A stretch of 62,396 bases of DNA from Rubrivivax sp. (GTDB taxonomy: Bacteria; Pseudomonadota; Gammaproteobacteria; Burkholderiales; Burkholderiaceae_C): contig JACZKT010000512.1 in assembly GCA_014859905.1 (NCBI GenBank), positions 1 through 62,396 on the forward strand, in the 5' to 3' direction. The translations under genes and the position numbers were made by a program. The notes beneath the pieces were generated by a model, which saw nothing but the letters and a program-made list of their open reading frames with translations, ran no database searches and was not told the origin of the DNA. Shown here piece by piece: positions 44,729 to 53,996 of the stretch; the first letter of the stretch is position 1; every line of letters starts with the position of its first letter.

Positions 44729-45480
44729 GTCCCGTGCAGGCATCGGCCAGAACCGCCGACACACTGCTCGAGGTGCGTTCTCTGTCAAGCTGGTATGGCG
44801 CAGCGCAGATCCTGTTCGACGTGAACCTCGAGGTGCGAAGAGGCGAAGTCGTCGCACTGATGGGCAGAAACGGCGCTGGCAAGTCGACAACCCTCCAGGC
44901 ACTGATGTCGATGATCGCGCGCAAACGCGGCCAGGTCAGGTTCATGGGCCACGACGTCTCGGACGTCAAGCCGTACCAGGTTGCATCGATGGGCATGGGC
45001 TTCGTACCGGAGGACCGACGCATCTTCACCGACCTGACCGTTCTGGAGAACCTGGACATCGGGCGACAACCGCCACGTCGCTGGCCGGACGGCTCGAGCC
45101 TGCCGGCCTGGACTCCAGATTCGCTGTTCAGGCTGTTTCCGAATCTCGGCGAGATGCAACACCGCCGCGCGGGCCGCATGAGCGGCGGGGAGCAGCAGAT
45201 GCTGACCGTCGCACGCACCTTGATGGGCAATCCATTCTTGCTGCTGCTCGACGAACCCTCGGAGGGCGTGGCACCGTTGATCGTCGAGCAGATGGTCGAT
45301 ATGATCCTGGAGCTCAAGTCGCAGGGCGTGAGCATCCTGCTGTCCGAACAGAACATGCATTTCGCCGAACTCGTGTCCGACCGCGCCTACGTGCTGGAGA
45401 AAGGGCAGATTCGCTATGAGGGTCGCATGTCCGACCTGATGGCCGACGAGCTTGTCCGTTCCGCATATCTCAGCATCTGA
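44725..45480 (+). CDS. livF: Branched-chain amino acid-type ABC transporter ATPase LivF
   Basis: A 251-residue ATPase. Walker A GRNGAGKSTTLQALM, MGFVPEDRRIFTDLTVLENL, signature MSGGEQQMLTVARTLM, Walker B LLLLDEPSEGVAP and SEQNMHFAE. The P-E-D-R-R-I-F segment is characteristic of LivF. Second nucleotide-binding subunit of the importer; starts by ATGA with LivG. Confidence 0.92.
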   Translation: MSPVQASARTADTLLEVRSLSSWYGAAQILFDVNLEVRRGEVVALMGRNGAGKSTTLQALMSMIARKRGQVRFMGHDVSDVKPYQVASMGMGFVPEDRRIFTDLTVLENLDIGRQPPRRWPDGSSLPAWTPDSLFRLFPNLGEMQHRRAGRMSGGEQQMLTVARTLMGNPFLLLLDEPSEGVAPLIVEQMVDMILELKSQGVSILLSEQNMHFAELVSDRAYVLEKGQIRYEGRMSDLMADELVRSAYLSI

Positions 45481-45514
45481 CGTTGAGACCGACCTCAACC
45501 AGGAAGAGAAGCAC

Positions 45515-46498
45515 ATGAGCATGAAGAATCTTGCAATCGTAGGTCTGGGGTACTGGGGCCAGAACCTGGTGGGCTCGGTACAGGGCGCCAGCGAGGCGCT
45601 GCGGTTCAGCCTCGGCGTCGCACGACGGCCCGAAGCACTGCAGGCCTTCGCAGCGCGGCGCAACTTGCGTCTGGTGTCCGACTATGCCGAAGCCCTCGCT
45701 GCGTCGGACATCGACGGCATTGTCCTGACCACGCCCGATCACCTGCATCCGGAGCAAGTGATCGCGGCAGCGCGCGCGGGCAAGCCGGTGCTGGTCGAGA
45801 AGCCATTCGCCCTGGACCGGGCGAGCGCCGACAGGGCCATCGCTGAAGCCGTTCAACACGGGACGCTGGTCGCTTTCGGTCACAACCGCCGCTTCCTCCC
45901 GGCGGTGAAGGCCATGAGCGAGCGCATCGCCACGGGACGGATTGGACGGGTCCTGCACGTCGAAGGGAACTTTTCTTCGAACTACGGCCTGCGCTTCAAG
46001 CCCGGCATGTGGCGAGCCGACCCCGCGCACACTGTGGCCGGCGGCATGACGGGCATGGGCATCCACCATGTGGACCTCATGATTCATTTCGCCGGCAAGA
46101 TTGCAAACGTGCAAGCCAAGGGACGCCGCCAGGTGATTGACCTCCCGATGGACGACAACGTCACGCTGAACCTGGACTTTGCCAGCGGCGCGACCGGAGC
46201 CTTCACCACCCTGATCACCACGTCACCCATGTGGCGCCTGCGAGTCCTCGGCTCCAAGGGATGGCTCGAGATGGTCGGAGGGAACCGCCTCATGAGCTGC
46301 GAGTGGAATGACCCGGTCCTGGAAACGACATTCCCAGCGGTCAGTACGGAAAGAAGCGAACTCGAAGCCTTCGCGCGCGCCATTGACGGCACCGAGACCT
46401 ACCCCATCAGCGTGGAGGATGCCCTGCATGGGGTGTCAGTGTTGGAGGCCGTCACAGCCTCCATCAAGGTTGGAGCTGCGTGCGACGTGACGCCCTGA
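45515..46498 (+). CDS. Gfo/Idh/MocA-family oxidoreductase
   Basis: A 327-residue NAD(P)-dependent dehydrogenase. Rossmann start MKNLAIVGLGYWGQNLVGSV, then TTPDHLHPEQVIAAARAGKPVLVEKPFAL with the catalytic Lys of the EKP motif, GHNRRFLPAVKAM, and GGMTGMGIHHVDLMIHFAG carrying the His of the HxxD-type active site. Family members oxidise hydroxyls of cyclitols, sugars and other ring alcohols (IolG-like). The ATG at 45515 has GGAAGAG upstream. It ends the Bug-Liv operon, so its substrate is probably the imported compound. Confidence 0.88.
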   Translation: MSMKNLAIVGLGYWGQNLVGSVQGASEALRFSLGVARRPEALQAFAARRNLRLVSDYAEALAASDIDGIVLTTPDHLHPEQVIAAARAGKPVLVEKPFALDRASADRAIAEAVQHGTLVAFGHNRRFLPAVKAMSERIATGRIGRVLHVEGNFSSNYGLRFKPGMWRADPAHTVAGGMTGMGIHHVDLMIHFAGKIANVQAKGRRQVIDLPMDDNVTLNLDFASGATGAFTTLITTSPMWRLRVLGSKGWLEMVGGNRLMSCEWNDPVLETTFPAVSTERSELEAFARAIDGTETYPISVEDALHGVSVLEAVTASIKVGAACDVTP

Positions 46499-46617
46499 CC
46501 ACACGCCAAACGGGCCGCGGTCGACGCGTGCTTCACGCAGAGGGCCGCTCTCCCTCAACGTCCACTCCCCGAAGCGCAGAGGTCGCGAGGGCGAGTGGTC
46601 GCAGCTACCAGGTCCCG

Positions 46618-47757
46618 TCAGACATATCCTGGACCTTCGATCACCGGGTGGGATCGAATGAAGTCCTCGTCGATCTCCACGCCGAGCCCCGGTGCCTCGG
46701 GTGGTCGGACGAAGCCATCTGCGTCCACCTTGCACGCTTGGCTAGTCAAGTTGTCTCGAAAGAGGTTCTCCGTGGATGCGTCGGCCTCGTAATAGCCGCC
46801 GTTGTCTATGCTGGCCAGGAAGTGAAGCGTTGCGGCCATATTCAGCCCGGTCGCCGACGTGTGCGGGTTGACGGGCAGCTTCCAGGCCGATCCCATCGCG
46901 GCGATCCGAAGCCCTTCTGTCAGGCCTCCCGTCTTCGACAAGTCGGGCTGCAAGATGGAGATCGCACCGTCCTCGATGACACGCTGAAACTCGAAGCGCG
47001 TGTAGTGGTTCTCACCCGCGGCGAGCGGCGTCCTTCCCAGCCGTGCGGCAGCGCCGTAACTGCGCGCGTCATGCGGCGGAAACGGCTCCTCGAGCCAACC
47101 CACCCGCAGCTCGTCGAAAGCCGGCATCACGTGCCGGACATCGGCGATCGTGTAGTTGGTGTTGGCGTCGACCAGGATGTCGATCGAGTCGCCGAGGGCG
47201 TCGCGCACAGCCCGAACGCGCTCGACATCGGCCCGCCACGTGTCGCCAACCCGGAGCTTCAGTGCCCGGTAGCCCCGCTCGACGAGGCCTCGGGCCTCCG
47301 CGGCCAGTTCCGCCGGTGCCTGGAACCCGAGAGAGATGCCGCCCGCGTATGCGGGTATCGCCCGCGAGCTCCCTCCGAGCAGGCGGTACAGCGGCCAGCC
47401 GACGGCCTTGGCGCGAAGGTCCCACAGGGCCATGTCGATGCCACTGAGCCCGATGGCCGCGGCGGCACCCATCCCGTGACTCGACAACTGCATCTTGTAG
47501 ACACGGTTCCAGACCCCGATGTTGTCAGTCGCCTCCATGCCGGTCACCAGGTGGGCCAAGGTCGTGTTGACAAGGTGGGCCACGCTGCCTGGGGCGCGTC
47601 CATGATGGGCCTCGCCCCATCCGGTCAATCCACTTTCACTGCGCACCATCACGACGACCGTGTCCCGCTTGACGGTGCGCCCGATGCCGAGCCGCACCTG
47701 GCCTGCGCCGGAGACGCGAAATGAGAGCGGATAGGCCTTGACTTCAGTGATCTTCAT
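46618..47757 (-). CDS. Enolase-superfamily enzyme (mandelate racemase / muconate lactonising type)
   Basis: A 379-residue enolase-superfamily protein. Capping domain MKITEVKAYPLSFRVSG; barrel with ALKLRVGD (the KxK site reads K-L-R), metal ligands Asp in ILVDANTNY, Glu in WLEEPFPP and Glu in AAGENHY, then LQPDLSKTGGLTEGL and the His motif VNPHTSATGLN as in the mandelate racemase subgroup. It would abstract an alpha-proton of a carboxylate (racemisation, dehydration or cycloisomerisation). Last gene of the minus-strand hyu-liv operon, 24 bp after LivF. Confidence 0.88.
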   Translation of the reverse strand: MKITEVKAYPLSFRVSGAGQVRLGIGRTVKRDTVVVMVRSESGLTGWGEAHHGRAPGSVAHLVNTTLAHLVTGMEATDNIGVWNRVYKMQLSSHGMGAAAAIGLSGIDMALWDLRAKAVGWPLYRLLGGSSRAIPAYAGGISLGFQAPAELAAEARGLVERGYRALKLRVGDTWRADVERVRAVRDALGDSIDILVDANTNYTIADVRHVMPAFDELRVGWLEEPFPPHDARSYGAAARLGRTPLAAGENHYTRFEFQRVIEDGAISILQPDLSKTGGLTEGLRIAAMGSAWKLPVNPHTSATGLNMAATLHFLASIDNGGYYEADASTENLFRDNLTSQACKVDADGFVRPPEAPGLGVEIDEDFIRSHPVIEGPGYV

Positions 47758-47781
47758 ACAGCGCCTGTGGTTGGTTCAGTC

Positions 47782-48519
47782 TCAGCCGCCAAGGTATGCG
47801 GCTCGAAGCGCCGGATCGTCTCGCAGATCCGTGGCCAGGCCGGAGAAGGCGACCCGCCCGTTTTCGAGCACGTAGGCTCGATCCGCGATCTTCAGCGCGA
47901 TGTGCGCACTCTGTTCGGCCAGCAGCAAGGTCATGCCCTGCCCACGGATCCGACCCAGCGTCTCGTAGATGACCTTGACCATGACCGGCGCCAGGCCGAG
48001 AGACGGCTCGTCGAGCAGCAACACATCAGGGTGTCGAACCATGGCGCGGCCGATGGCGAGCATCTGCTGCTCGCCGCCGGACAGCGTCGCTGCAACTTGG
48101 CGGGTACGTTCACGCAGCTTGGGAAACAAGCCGTAAACGGCTTCGATGCGCTCGCTCACCTGCACGCGATCCCGGACCACGTAAGCCCCCATCTGGAGGT
48201 TTTCATGCACCGTCAGGTCACCGAAGACACGTCGCCCCTCGGGGGCATATCCCATGCCGCGCTCGACGCGCAGGTCGCTCCGCAGGCCATCGATGCGCTC
48301 ACCTTGAAACCTGACGGTACCGGCACTGACGGGTGAAAGCCCCATCAACGCTCGCATCACCGAGCTCTTGCCGGCACCGTTGGCGCCAAGGATCGCAACG
48401 GCTTCACCGCGGCGCACCTCGATCGACACGCCCTGCACAGCGTGCACCTTGCCGTAGTGCACGTGCAAGTCGTCGGTCGCAAGGACAGGCGCGACAGCCG
48501 GCGGATCACCCCTGTGCAT
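47782..48519 (-). CDS. livF: Branched-chain amino acid-type ABC transporter ATPase LivF
   Basis: A 245-residue ATPase. Walker A GANGAGKSSVMRALMG, MGYAPEGRRVFGDLTVHENL (LivF hallmark), signature LSGGEQQMLAIGRAMV, Walker B VLLLDEPSLGLAP, AEQSAHIAL. The ATG at 48519 (MHRGDPP) overlaps the LivG gene end by 14 bases; the frame start at 48561 would overlap further. Part of the second Liv system in this window, distinct from the one at 40.7-45.5 kb. Confidence 0.9.
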   Translation of the reverse strand: MHRGDPPAVAPVLATDDLHVHYGKVHAVQGVSIEVRRGEAVAILGANGAGKSSVMRALMGLSPVSAGTVRFQGERIDGLRSDLRVERGMGYAPEGRRVFGDLTVHENLQMGAYVVRDRVQVSERIEAVYGLFPKLRERTRQVAATLSGGEQQMLAIGRAMVRHPDVLLLDEPSLGLAPVMVKVIYETLGRIRGQGMTLLLAEQSAHIALKIADRAYVLENGRVAFSGLATDLRDDPALRAAYLGG

Positions 48520-49291
48520 TTTCGACTTCCTCGCCATCGACTTCGCCGAAGTAAGCCGCAATGACCCGTGGATCCTGGATCACGACTCCAGACGGACCGT
48601 CGGCGATCTTCTCGCCGTGATCGAGCGCGATCACGCGTTCACAAAGACCCGTGACCATGCGCACGTCGTGCTCGACCAACGCGATCGTCACCCCCTCGTC
48701 ATGGACCGACTGGATCAATTGACGCAACTCCGTTCGTTCGGCCGGATTCAGTCCCGCCGCAGGCTCGTCAAGAAGCAACAACCGCGGCTGAAGTGCCAAC
48801 GCCCGCGCAATCTCGAGTCGATTCTGGGCGCCGTAAGGCAACTCCCGGGCAAGCACGTGCCCCCACTCAGTCAGCTGTACACGGGCCAGACACCGGTGTG
48901 CGAGGTCCCAGGCTGCAGACATTGCCGAGCGCGACCCAGCCAGCGCAAGAACGTCGCCCAAGGCGGACCCTCGCTTACTCTTGAGCGCAGCGACGACGAC
49001 GTTCTCCAGAACGGTCATTGACGTGAACAGCCGTTTGTTCTGGAACGTCCGGACCAGCCCCTTCTGAACGATCTGTGCAGCCCCCAGGCGGTCGATCCTG
49101 GCACCGTCGAAGACGATGCTCCCCGTCTCGCAGCGATAGATGCCGGAAAGGACGTTGAACAGCGTGCTCTTGCCTGAACCGTTCGGCCCGATGATGCCGA
49201 CGAGCGCACCTTCTTCGATCTCGAGGTCGACATCCACCAAGGCGCGGACGCCACTGAAGGCCAGGCTGACCTTTGAGGCCTGCAGCAGCAT
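48506..49291 (-). CDS. livG: Branched-chain amino acid-type ABC transporter ATPase LivG
   Basis: A 261-residue ATPase. Walker A GPNGSGKSTLFNVLSG, GLVRTFQNKRLFTSMTVLENV, signature-type ELPYGAQNRLEIARALAL, Walker B LLLLDEPAAGLNP and ALVEHDVRMV. The ATG at 49291 overlaps the LivM stop (TGATG); the frame extends to 50011 only as a shadow of the permease gene. Works with LivF on the LivHM pair. Confidence 0.92.
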   Translation of the reverse strand: MLLQASKVSLAFSGVRALVDVDLEIEEGALVGIIGPNGSGKSTLFNVLSGIYRCETGSIVFDGARIDRLGAAQIVQKGLVRTFQNKRLFTSMTVLENVVVAALKSKRGSALGDVLALAGSRSAMSAAWDLAHRCLARVQLTEWGHVLARELPYGAQNRLEIARALALQPRLLLLDEPAAGLNPAERTELRQLIQSVHDEGVTIALVEHDVRMVTGLCERVIALDHGEKIADGPSGVVIQDPRVIAAYFGEVDGEEVENAQG

Positions 49292-50256
49292 CACGCAGCA
49301 CCCTCGCTGTTCGCGCGAGCCGCCCGCTTGCGTTGAATCAGCACCAGGATGCCCTTGGGGAAGTACATCATCCCAAGCAGCAGAATCAGGCCGTAGACGA
49401 TCATCCGGAATTCCCCGAAAGGCCGGAGATATTCGGTAGCCGACTCGAGCACCGCCGTTGCCAGGATCATGCCTTCGATCGAGCGGTAGCCGCCGAACAT
49501 GCTCATCACCAGGAAGAGCACCGAAGGCTCGAGGCCGAACATGTCGGGATGGATGTAGCGGACATAGTGGGCATACAGGAAGCCGCCGGTGCCTGCCCAA
49601 GCCGCTGACAGTGCAAGTGCCGTCACTTTGGCGCGGCCCACGTCCACGGCGACGGATGTAGCGGCCAGTTGATCGTCGCTCAACGCCCGCAGGTACAGGC
49701 CCAGGCGGCTGGCGATGATCCGCTTGGCCAGCACGTAGGACACCACGGCGAAGACGAGCGCGAGAAAGTAGAACTGCTGGGTGGTTTCGAGCGCATAGCC
49801 TCCGAGGCTCACCGGCGGTATCGACCTGACGCCTTGCGGCCCGTTCGTGAGGTCGATCCAGTTCATGAGGACGATCCAGACGATCTGCTGGATTCCGATC
49901 GTCGCCATGACGAAGTACAGCCCCGCCAACCGAACTGCGCTCCCGCCGAGCGCAACGGCGATCGCGACCGTCACGAGCACCGAAGGCGCCAGCGTGGCGA
50001 TTGGCGCCCACCCGAAATTGGTGGTGAGCAGCGCAGTGGTGTAGGCACCTGTCCCGAACAGCGCACCTTGCGCCAGCGACACACGCCCCGTGAAGCCGGT
50101 CAGGAACCCGAGGCCGATGACCGGCAATGTGTAGATCAACACGAAGTTGGCGATGTGGATGACGTACTGGGGTGCCAGCGCCGGCAGGGCGAGCAGTGCC
50201 AGCAGCACCACCGCGGGCACAGCGTGCTGCGGCACGGTGACCGTTCGCATCTTCAT
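49291..50256 (-). CDS. livM: Branched-chain amino acid-type ABC transporter permease LivM
   Basis: A 321-residue inner-membrane permease with about eight to ten hydrophobic segments: IYTLPVIGLGFLTGFTGRVSLAQGALFGTGAYTTALL, GLYFVMATIGIQQIVWIVLM and the C-terminal MSMFGGYRSIEGMILATAVLES. The ATG at 50256 forms ATGA with the LivH stop. Transport-path subunit together with LivH; both are separate chains here, unlike the fused permease at 42063. Confidence 0.92.
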   Translation of the reverse strand: MKMRTVTVPQHAVPAVVLLALLALPALAPQYVIHIANFVLIYTLPVIGLGFLTGFTGRVSLAQGALFGTGAYTTALLTTNFGWAPIATLAPSVLVTVAIAVALGGSAVRLAGLYFVMATIGIQQIVWIVLMNWIDLTNGPQGVRSIPPVSLGGYALETTQQFYFLALVFAVVSYVLAKRIIASRLGLYLRALSDDQLAATSVAVDVGRAKVTALALSAAWAGTGGFLYAHYVRYIHPDMFGLEPSVLFLVMSMFGGYRSIEGMILATAVLESATEYLRPFGEFRMIVYGLILLLGMMYFPKGILVLIQRKRAARANSEGAA

Positions 50257-51116
50257 ACCTTGATCGGCGTCTCGCGCCCCAGGAGCCCGGTCGGCCGCCA
50301 GACCAGCATGATCAGCAGGATGACGAATGCCACGAGATCCTTGTACGCGGACGAGATGTACCCGCCGGCCACGTTCTCGAGCACCCCGATGACGATGCCG
50401 CCGAGGATCGTGCCCGGGATACTGTTGATGCCTCCAAAGACGGCGGCTGCAAACGCTTTCAGGCCGACCATGTCGCCCATGTCGAAAGAGACGAAGTACA
50501 GAGGACCGATGAGAACGCCGGCAATCGCAGCCACAGCAAAGCTGAGGCCGAATGTGAAGCCGATCGCGCGATTGACATTGACGCCGACGGCGCCCGCGAT
50601 CTCTCCGTCCGCCGCCACCGCGCGCAGCGCGCGGCCCGTTCGCGTATAGGTGAACATGACGTGGAGAAGCACGACCAGCGCGATCGTGCAGCCTACGACC
50701 CACAGGCTCGCCTGCTGCACGCGCGCTGTGCCGAACTCGACGACGTTGCTGCCAAAGACCTTCGGAAACGGCACGGGTTCCGGAAAGAACACCCGGACCC
50801 CGTTCATCAGCACGATGCCCAGGCCGATCGAACCGACGATGAACACTTCGTGGTTGTGATAGAGCCGCCGGAACACGATCCGCTCGAGAACCATGCCGAC
50901 GACGAAGGCGACGGCTCCCACGGAAAGCAGCAGCAGCGGCGCCGGCATCGGCACCTTTTGTGCAATCACCAAGCCGAGGAATGCGCCGAACATGAACACG
51001 TGGCCTTGGGCGAAGTTGACCATTCGCAAGGTGCGGTAGACGAGCGTAAAGCCCAGGCCCACGACGGCATAGATGCAGCCGGTGGCGAACCCCCCGATGG
51101 CGATCTGCGCGAACAT
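50253..51116 (-). CDS. livH: Branched-chain amino acid-type ABC transporter permease LivH
   Basis: A 287-residue permease: AVVGLGFTLVYRTLRMVNFAQGHVFMFGAFLG at the start, RALRAVAADGEIAGAVGVNVNRAIGFTFGLS and AAAVFGGINSIPGTILGGIVIGVLEN, all standard LivH regions. The ATG at 51116 is 16 bp after the binding-protein gene and gives the normal N-terminus; the frame start at 51170 would overlap that gene. Confidence 0.92.
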   Translation of the reverse strand: MFAQIAIGGFATGCIYAVVGLGFTLVYRTLRMVNFAQGHVFMFGAFLGLVIAQKVPMPAPLLLLSVGAVAFVVGMVLERIVFRRLYHNHEVFIVGSIGLGIVLMNGVRVFFPEPVPFPKVFGSNVVEFGTARVQQASLWVVGCTIALVVLLHVMFTYTRTGRALRAVAADGEIAGAVGVNVNRAIGFTFGLSFAVAAIAGVLIGPLYFVSFDMGDMVGLKAFAAAVFGGINSIPGTILGGIVIGVLENVAGGYISSAYKDLVAFVILLIMLVWRPTGLLGRETPIKV

Positions 51117-51132
51117 GTTCGGCTCGTGCGCC

Positions 51133-52263
51133 CTACTTGCCCTTGAAGGCCTGGAAGGCGCCGCCGCCAACCTCGACCAGCACCGATTCCTGGATCAGCT
51201 GTCCGGTCTTGTCGAAGTAGGCTTCCCCGGGGACGCCGAACATCTTGCCCTTCCAGCCGGCGAAGCATTGACGCAGCTTTTCCTTGTCGGTGCCGACGCT
51301 GGCCAGGCAGGGCTGGGCGATGAACTTGATGGCTCGGTATTCCCATGCCGCCAGCACGGGTCGGGCGGGCTGTGAGCCGCCGCTGAATTCCTTCACGTAG
51401 CGCTGGGCCCAGGCCTTGGCCTCGCCGTCCACGTCCTCATGGAAATAGGTCGTGAGGACAACGCCCTCCGATCCCTTCGGCGCAAGGGTCATCAGGTTTT
51501 CATTGGCCAGACCGCCGGTGCCGATGAACCGTGCCTTGATACCGATGTCACGCGCCTGGTTCATGATGGCGGGCGCGGCGGGGATCGTTCCGAAGACCGC
51601 CAGACCGTCCGGATTTGCCTCGCGGACTCTGCTCAGTTGTGCCGTGAAGTCCTTGTCGCTGCTCTGATACGACACGACCGTCACCGGCTCGACGCCGAGC
51701 TTCTTCAAGCTGGCCAGAAAGATGTCGCGATTGCCGACGCCGTAGTCGTTGGCGTCATGTATCACTGCGATGCGCTTCATGTTCAGGCGCTTGACGGCGG
51801 CGTCGGCAATCTGCTCGGCCTGCACCGAATCAGTGAAGATCACGCGATAGGTCCACTTGTTCTTTTCGGTGGTGATCTTCGGGTTCGTAGCGCCGACCAC
51901 GATGTATGGAATGCCCGCGCGTTCGGCAACCTCCATATTGGCGAGCACTTGAGAACTGCCCCAGCCACCGACGATCAGATCGACGCCATCACTGGCGAGG
52001 CGCTGCATGGCCGTCACCGACTGAGCGGGGTTGCTGGCGTCGTCGACGACCACCAGCGAGACCTTGCGGCCCTTGATTCCGCCGGCGGCGTTGATCTCCT
52101 TGACCGCCATCTCCGCGCCCTGACGAATGCCGATCCCGTAGGACGTGCCCGGACCGGACATCCCTGCGATGACGCCCAGCTTGATCTCCTGCGCCCCGGC
52201 CGTCGTGAAGCCCGCGAGGACTGCCACCACGGCTGCGGCATTGAACAGTTTTCCAATCTTCAT
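51133..52263 (-). CDS. livK: Branched-chain amino acid-type ABC transporter substrate-binding protein
   Basis: A 376-residue Peripla_BP_6 receptor with signal peptide MKIGKLFNAAAVVAVLAG then FTTAGA. Mature part LGVIAGMSGPGTSYGIGIRQGAEMAV, EINAAGGIKGRKVSLVVVDDASNPAQSV and DLIVGGWGSSQVLA. Two Cys near the C-terminus (PCLASVG and RQCFAGW) may form a disulfide. It lies 63 bp after HyuB, so the importer probably brings in a hydantoin-, oxoproline- or amide-like ring compound or its acid. Confidence 0.9.
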   Translation of the reverse strand: MKIGKLFNAAAVVAVLAGFTTAGAQEIKLGVIAGMSGPGTSYGIGIRQGAEMAVKEINAAGGIKGRKVSLVVVDDASNPAQSVTAMQRLASDGVDLIVGGWGSSQVLANMEVAERAGIPYIVVGATNPKITTEKNKWTYRVIFTDSVQAEQIADAAVKRLNMKRIAVIHDANDYGVGNRDIFLASLKKLGVEPVTVVSYQSSDKDFTAQLSRVREANPDGLAVFGTIPAAPAIMNQARDIGIKARFIGTGGLANENLMTLAPKGSEGVVLTTYFHEDVDGEAKAWAQRYVKEFSGGSQPARPVLAAWEYRAIKFIAQPCLASVGTDKEKLRQCFAGWKGKMFGVPGEAYFDKTGQLIQESVLVEVGGGAFQAFKGK

Positions 52264-52326
52264 GACTCACTCCTTTTGTGCCGGTGCGGCACTGTCCATC
52301 CAAGCCTTTCCGGCTGACCCTGGGCG

Positions 52327-53973
52327 TCAGCCGGATCCCACCTTGCCGTAGTCACGCAAGGCCAAACTTCGTGTCACGTAGCCTTCGGCGATGTCGGCTT
52401 CGATGGCCGCCGCCGAGCGGTCGTGCGGGTCGCCGAAGCCGCCACCACCCGGCAGCTGCAGCGTGACCTGTGCACCCGACGCAAGGACGACGCGGCCTTT
52501 GGAGGGCAAGGTCCCGCCGTCGGCGTCGAGAACCGCACCGGCGGCGCCGTCGAGTCCGCCTTGTGTCCCGCGGGGCGCGAATCGAATGCGGTCGTACATG
52601 CCCGACAAGGTCCATGGACCCTCCGATCGAACCTCGAATCGGATCACTTGCCCCAACCCGCCCCGATGCCGACCCGCGCCGCCGGAGTCCGTGCGAAGCT
52701 CGCGTTGTCGAAGGACGACAGGCGACACGGACTCGATCACTTCGGTGGCGACGTTCTGAATGCCACTCGGAAACGAAGTCGCCGACAGGCCATCCTTCGT
52801 GCGTCGAGCACCCATGCCGCCGCACGAGAAGAAGGCAAAGGAGAACGGTTCCTTGCCCGCTTTGAGACCCGATACCTGGGTGACCCACAGTCCAGCCGCG
52901 CTGTCGGCCGGGACTTTCTCGGGCATCGCCTGTTCGAGCGCCCCGAATACGACCGTCGGCAGAAAGTGTCCGACGATGTGGCGGGCGGCCGTCGGCGCCG
53001 GATGCACCGGGTTCAGCAGCGAACCGCGCGGCGCGCGCACCTCGAAGGGCAAGAAACTGCCCTCATTGTTGGGCACGTCGGGTGCAACGACGCACTTCAC
53101 CGCGTAGCACGAATAGGCGGTCGTGTAGGCCAGCGGCACGTTGATGCCACGATCGACGCTCGGGTCCGTGCCTTCGAAGTCCACGACCAGGCGATCGGCC
53201 TCGCGGAACACCTCCACTTGGATCAGCAGCGGCTTCTCGAAGCCATCGTTGTGGCAGCTGTATTTGAACCGACCGTCGGGAAACGCCCGAACGGCTTCGC
53301 GTACCGCAGTTTCCGAGCGCGTGATGATCTCGTCGGACAAGTCTTCGATGTCCCCGAGCGCGAATTCCTCGAGCAGCTGTGCCAGCCGGCGCGAACCCAC
53401 CTCGCCGGCGGCAACCTGGGCATACAGGTCGCCGATCACCTCGCGGGGCGTCCTGACATTCGTCTGAATGAAGCGAAAGACGTCGCGGTTTTCCTGGCCG
53501 CGGACGAGGAACTTGCAGAACGGGACCTGCAGCCCCTCCTCGAACACATTGCGCGCGTCCGCCGTCAGGCCCACGCCGCCGACGTCGACCATGTGGCAGC
53601 AGCTGGCGAAGAAGCCCACGCAGCGGCCGCCGTGGAAGGCCGGCGTGACCAGGCACATGTCATTGAGCTGACCTGCCAGCTTGTAGGGGTCGTTCGACAG
53701 GAGCGCGTCGCCGGGATCGATCGACTCGATGGGGAACTCCTCGAGGAAGAAGCGCATCCCTCTGGCCATCGTGTTCACGTGCCCCGGGGTGCCGGTCCTG
53801 GCCTGGGCGACCATGCGGCCCCTGATGTCGAAGATCGCCGCAGACAGGTCGCCGGCCTCGCGGACGATCGTCGAGAACGCCGTGCGCATCAGGACCTGCG
53901 CTTGCTCCTCGGCGAGCGCGAGCAGTCGGTTCCACAGGATCTCGAGCAGGTAGGGGGGAAATGTTGAACTCAT
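52327..53973 (-). CDS. hyuB: Hydantoinase B/oxoprolinase family protein
   Basis: A 548-residue HyuB-type subunit. PYLLEILWNRLLALAEEQAQVLMRTAFS is the family N-terminus; SLDPGD-like SIDPGDALLSNDPYKLAGQLNDMCLVTPAFH, CHMVDVGGVGL, and the C-terminal GGLGQVIRFEV and LPGGGGFGDPHDRSAAAIEADIAEGYVT. With HyuA it forms ATP-dependent hydantoinase, 5-oxoprolinase or acetone/acetophenone carboxylase-type enzymes. The HyuA gene ends 23 bp upstream. Which reaction cannot be decided from sequence. Confidence 0.92.
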   Translation of the reverse strand: MSSTFPPYLLEILWNRLLALAEEQAQVLMRTAFSTIVREAGDLSAAIFDIRGRMVAQARTGTPGHVNTMARGMRFFLEEFPIESIDPGDALLSNDPYKLAGQLNDMCLVTPAFHGGRCVGFFASCCHMVDVGGVGLTADARNVFEEGLQVPFCKFLVRGQENRDVFRFIQTNVRTPREVIGDLYAQVAAGEVGSRRLAQLLEEFALGDIEDLSDEIITRSETAVREAVRAFPDGRFKYSCHNDGFEKPLLIQVEVFREADRLVVDFEGTDPSVDRGINVPLAYTTAYSCYAVKCVVAPDVPNNEGSFLPFEVRAPRGSLLNPVHPAPTAARHIVGHFLPTVVFGALEQAMPEKVPADSAAGLWVTQVSGLKAGKEPFSFAFFSCGGMGARRTKDGLSATSFPSGIQNVATEVIESVSPVVLRQRELRTDSGGAGRHRGGLGQVIRFEVRSEGPWTLSGMYDRIRFAPRGTQGGLDGAAGAVLDADGGTLPSKGRVVLASGAQVTLQLPGGGGFGDPHDRSAAAIEADIAEGYVTRSLALRDYGKVGSG

Positions 53974-53996
53974 AGGTGCCCGGCAAGTGAGCGATG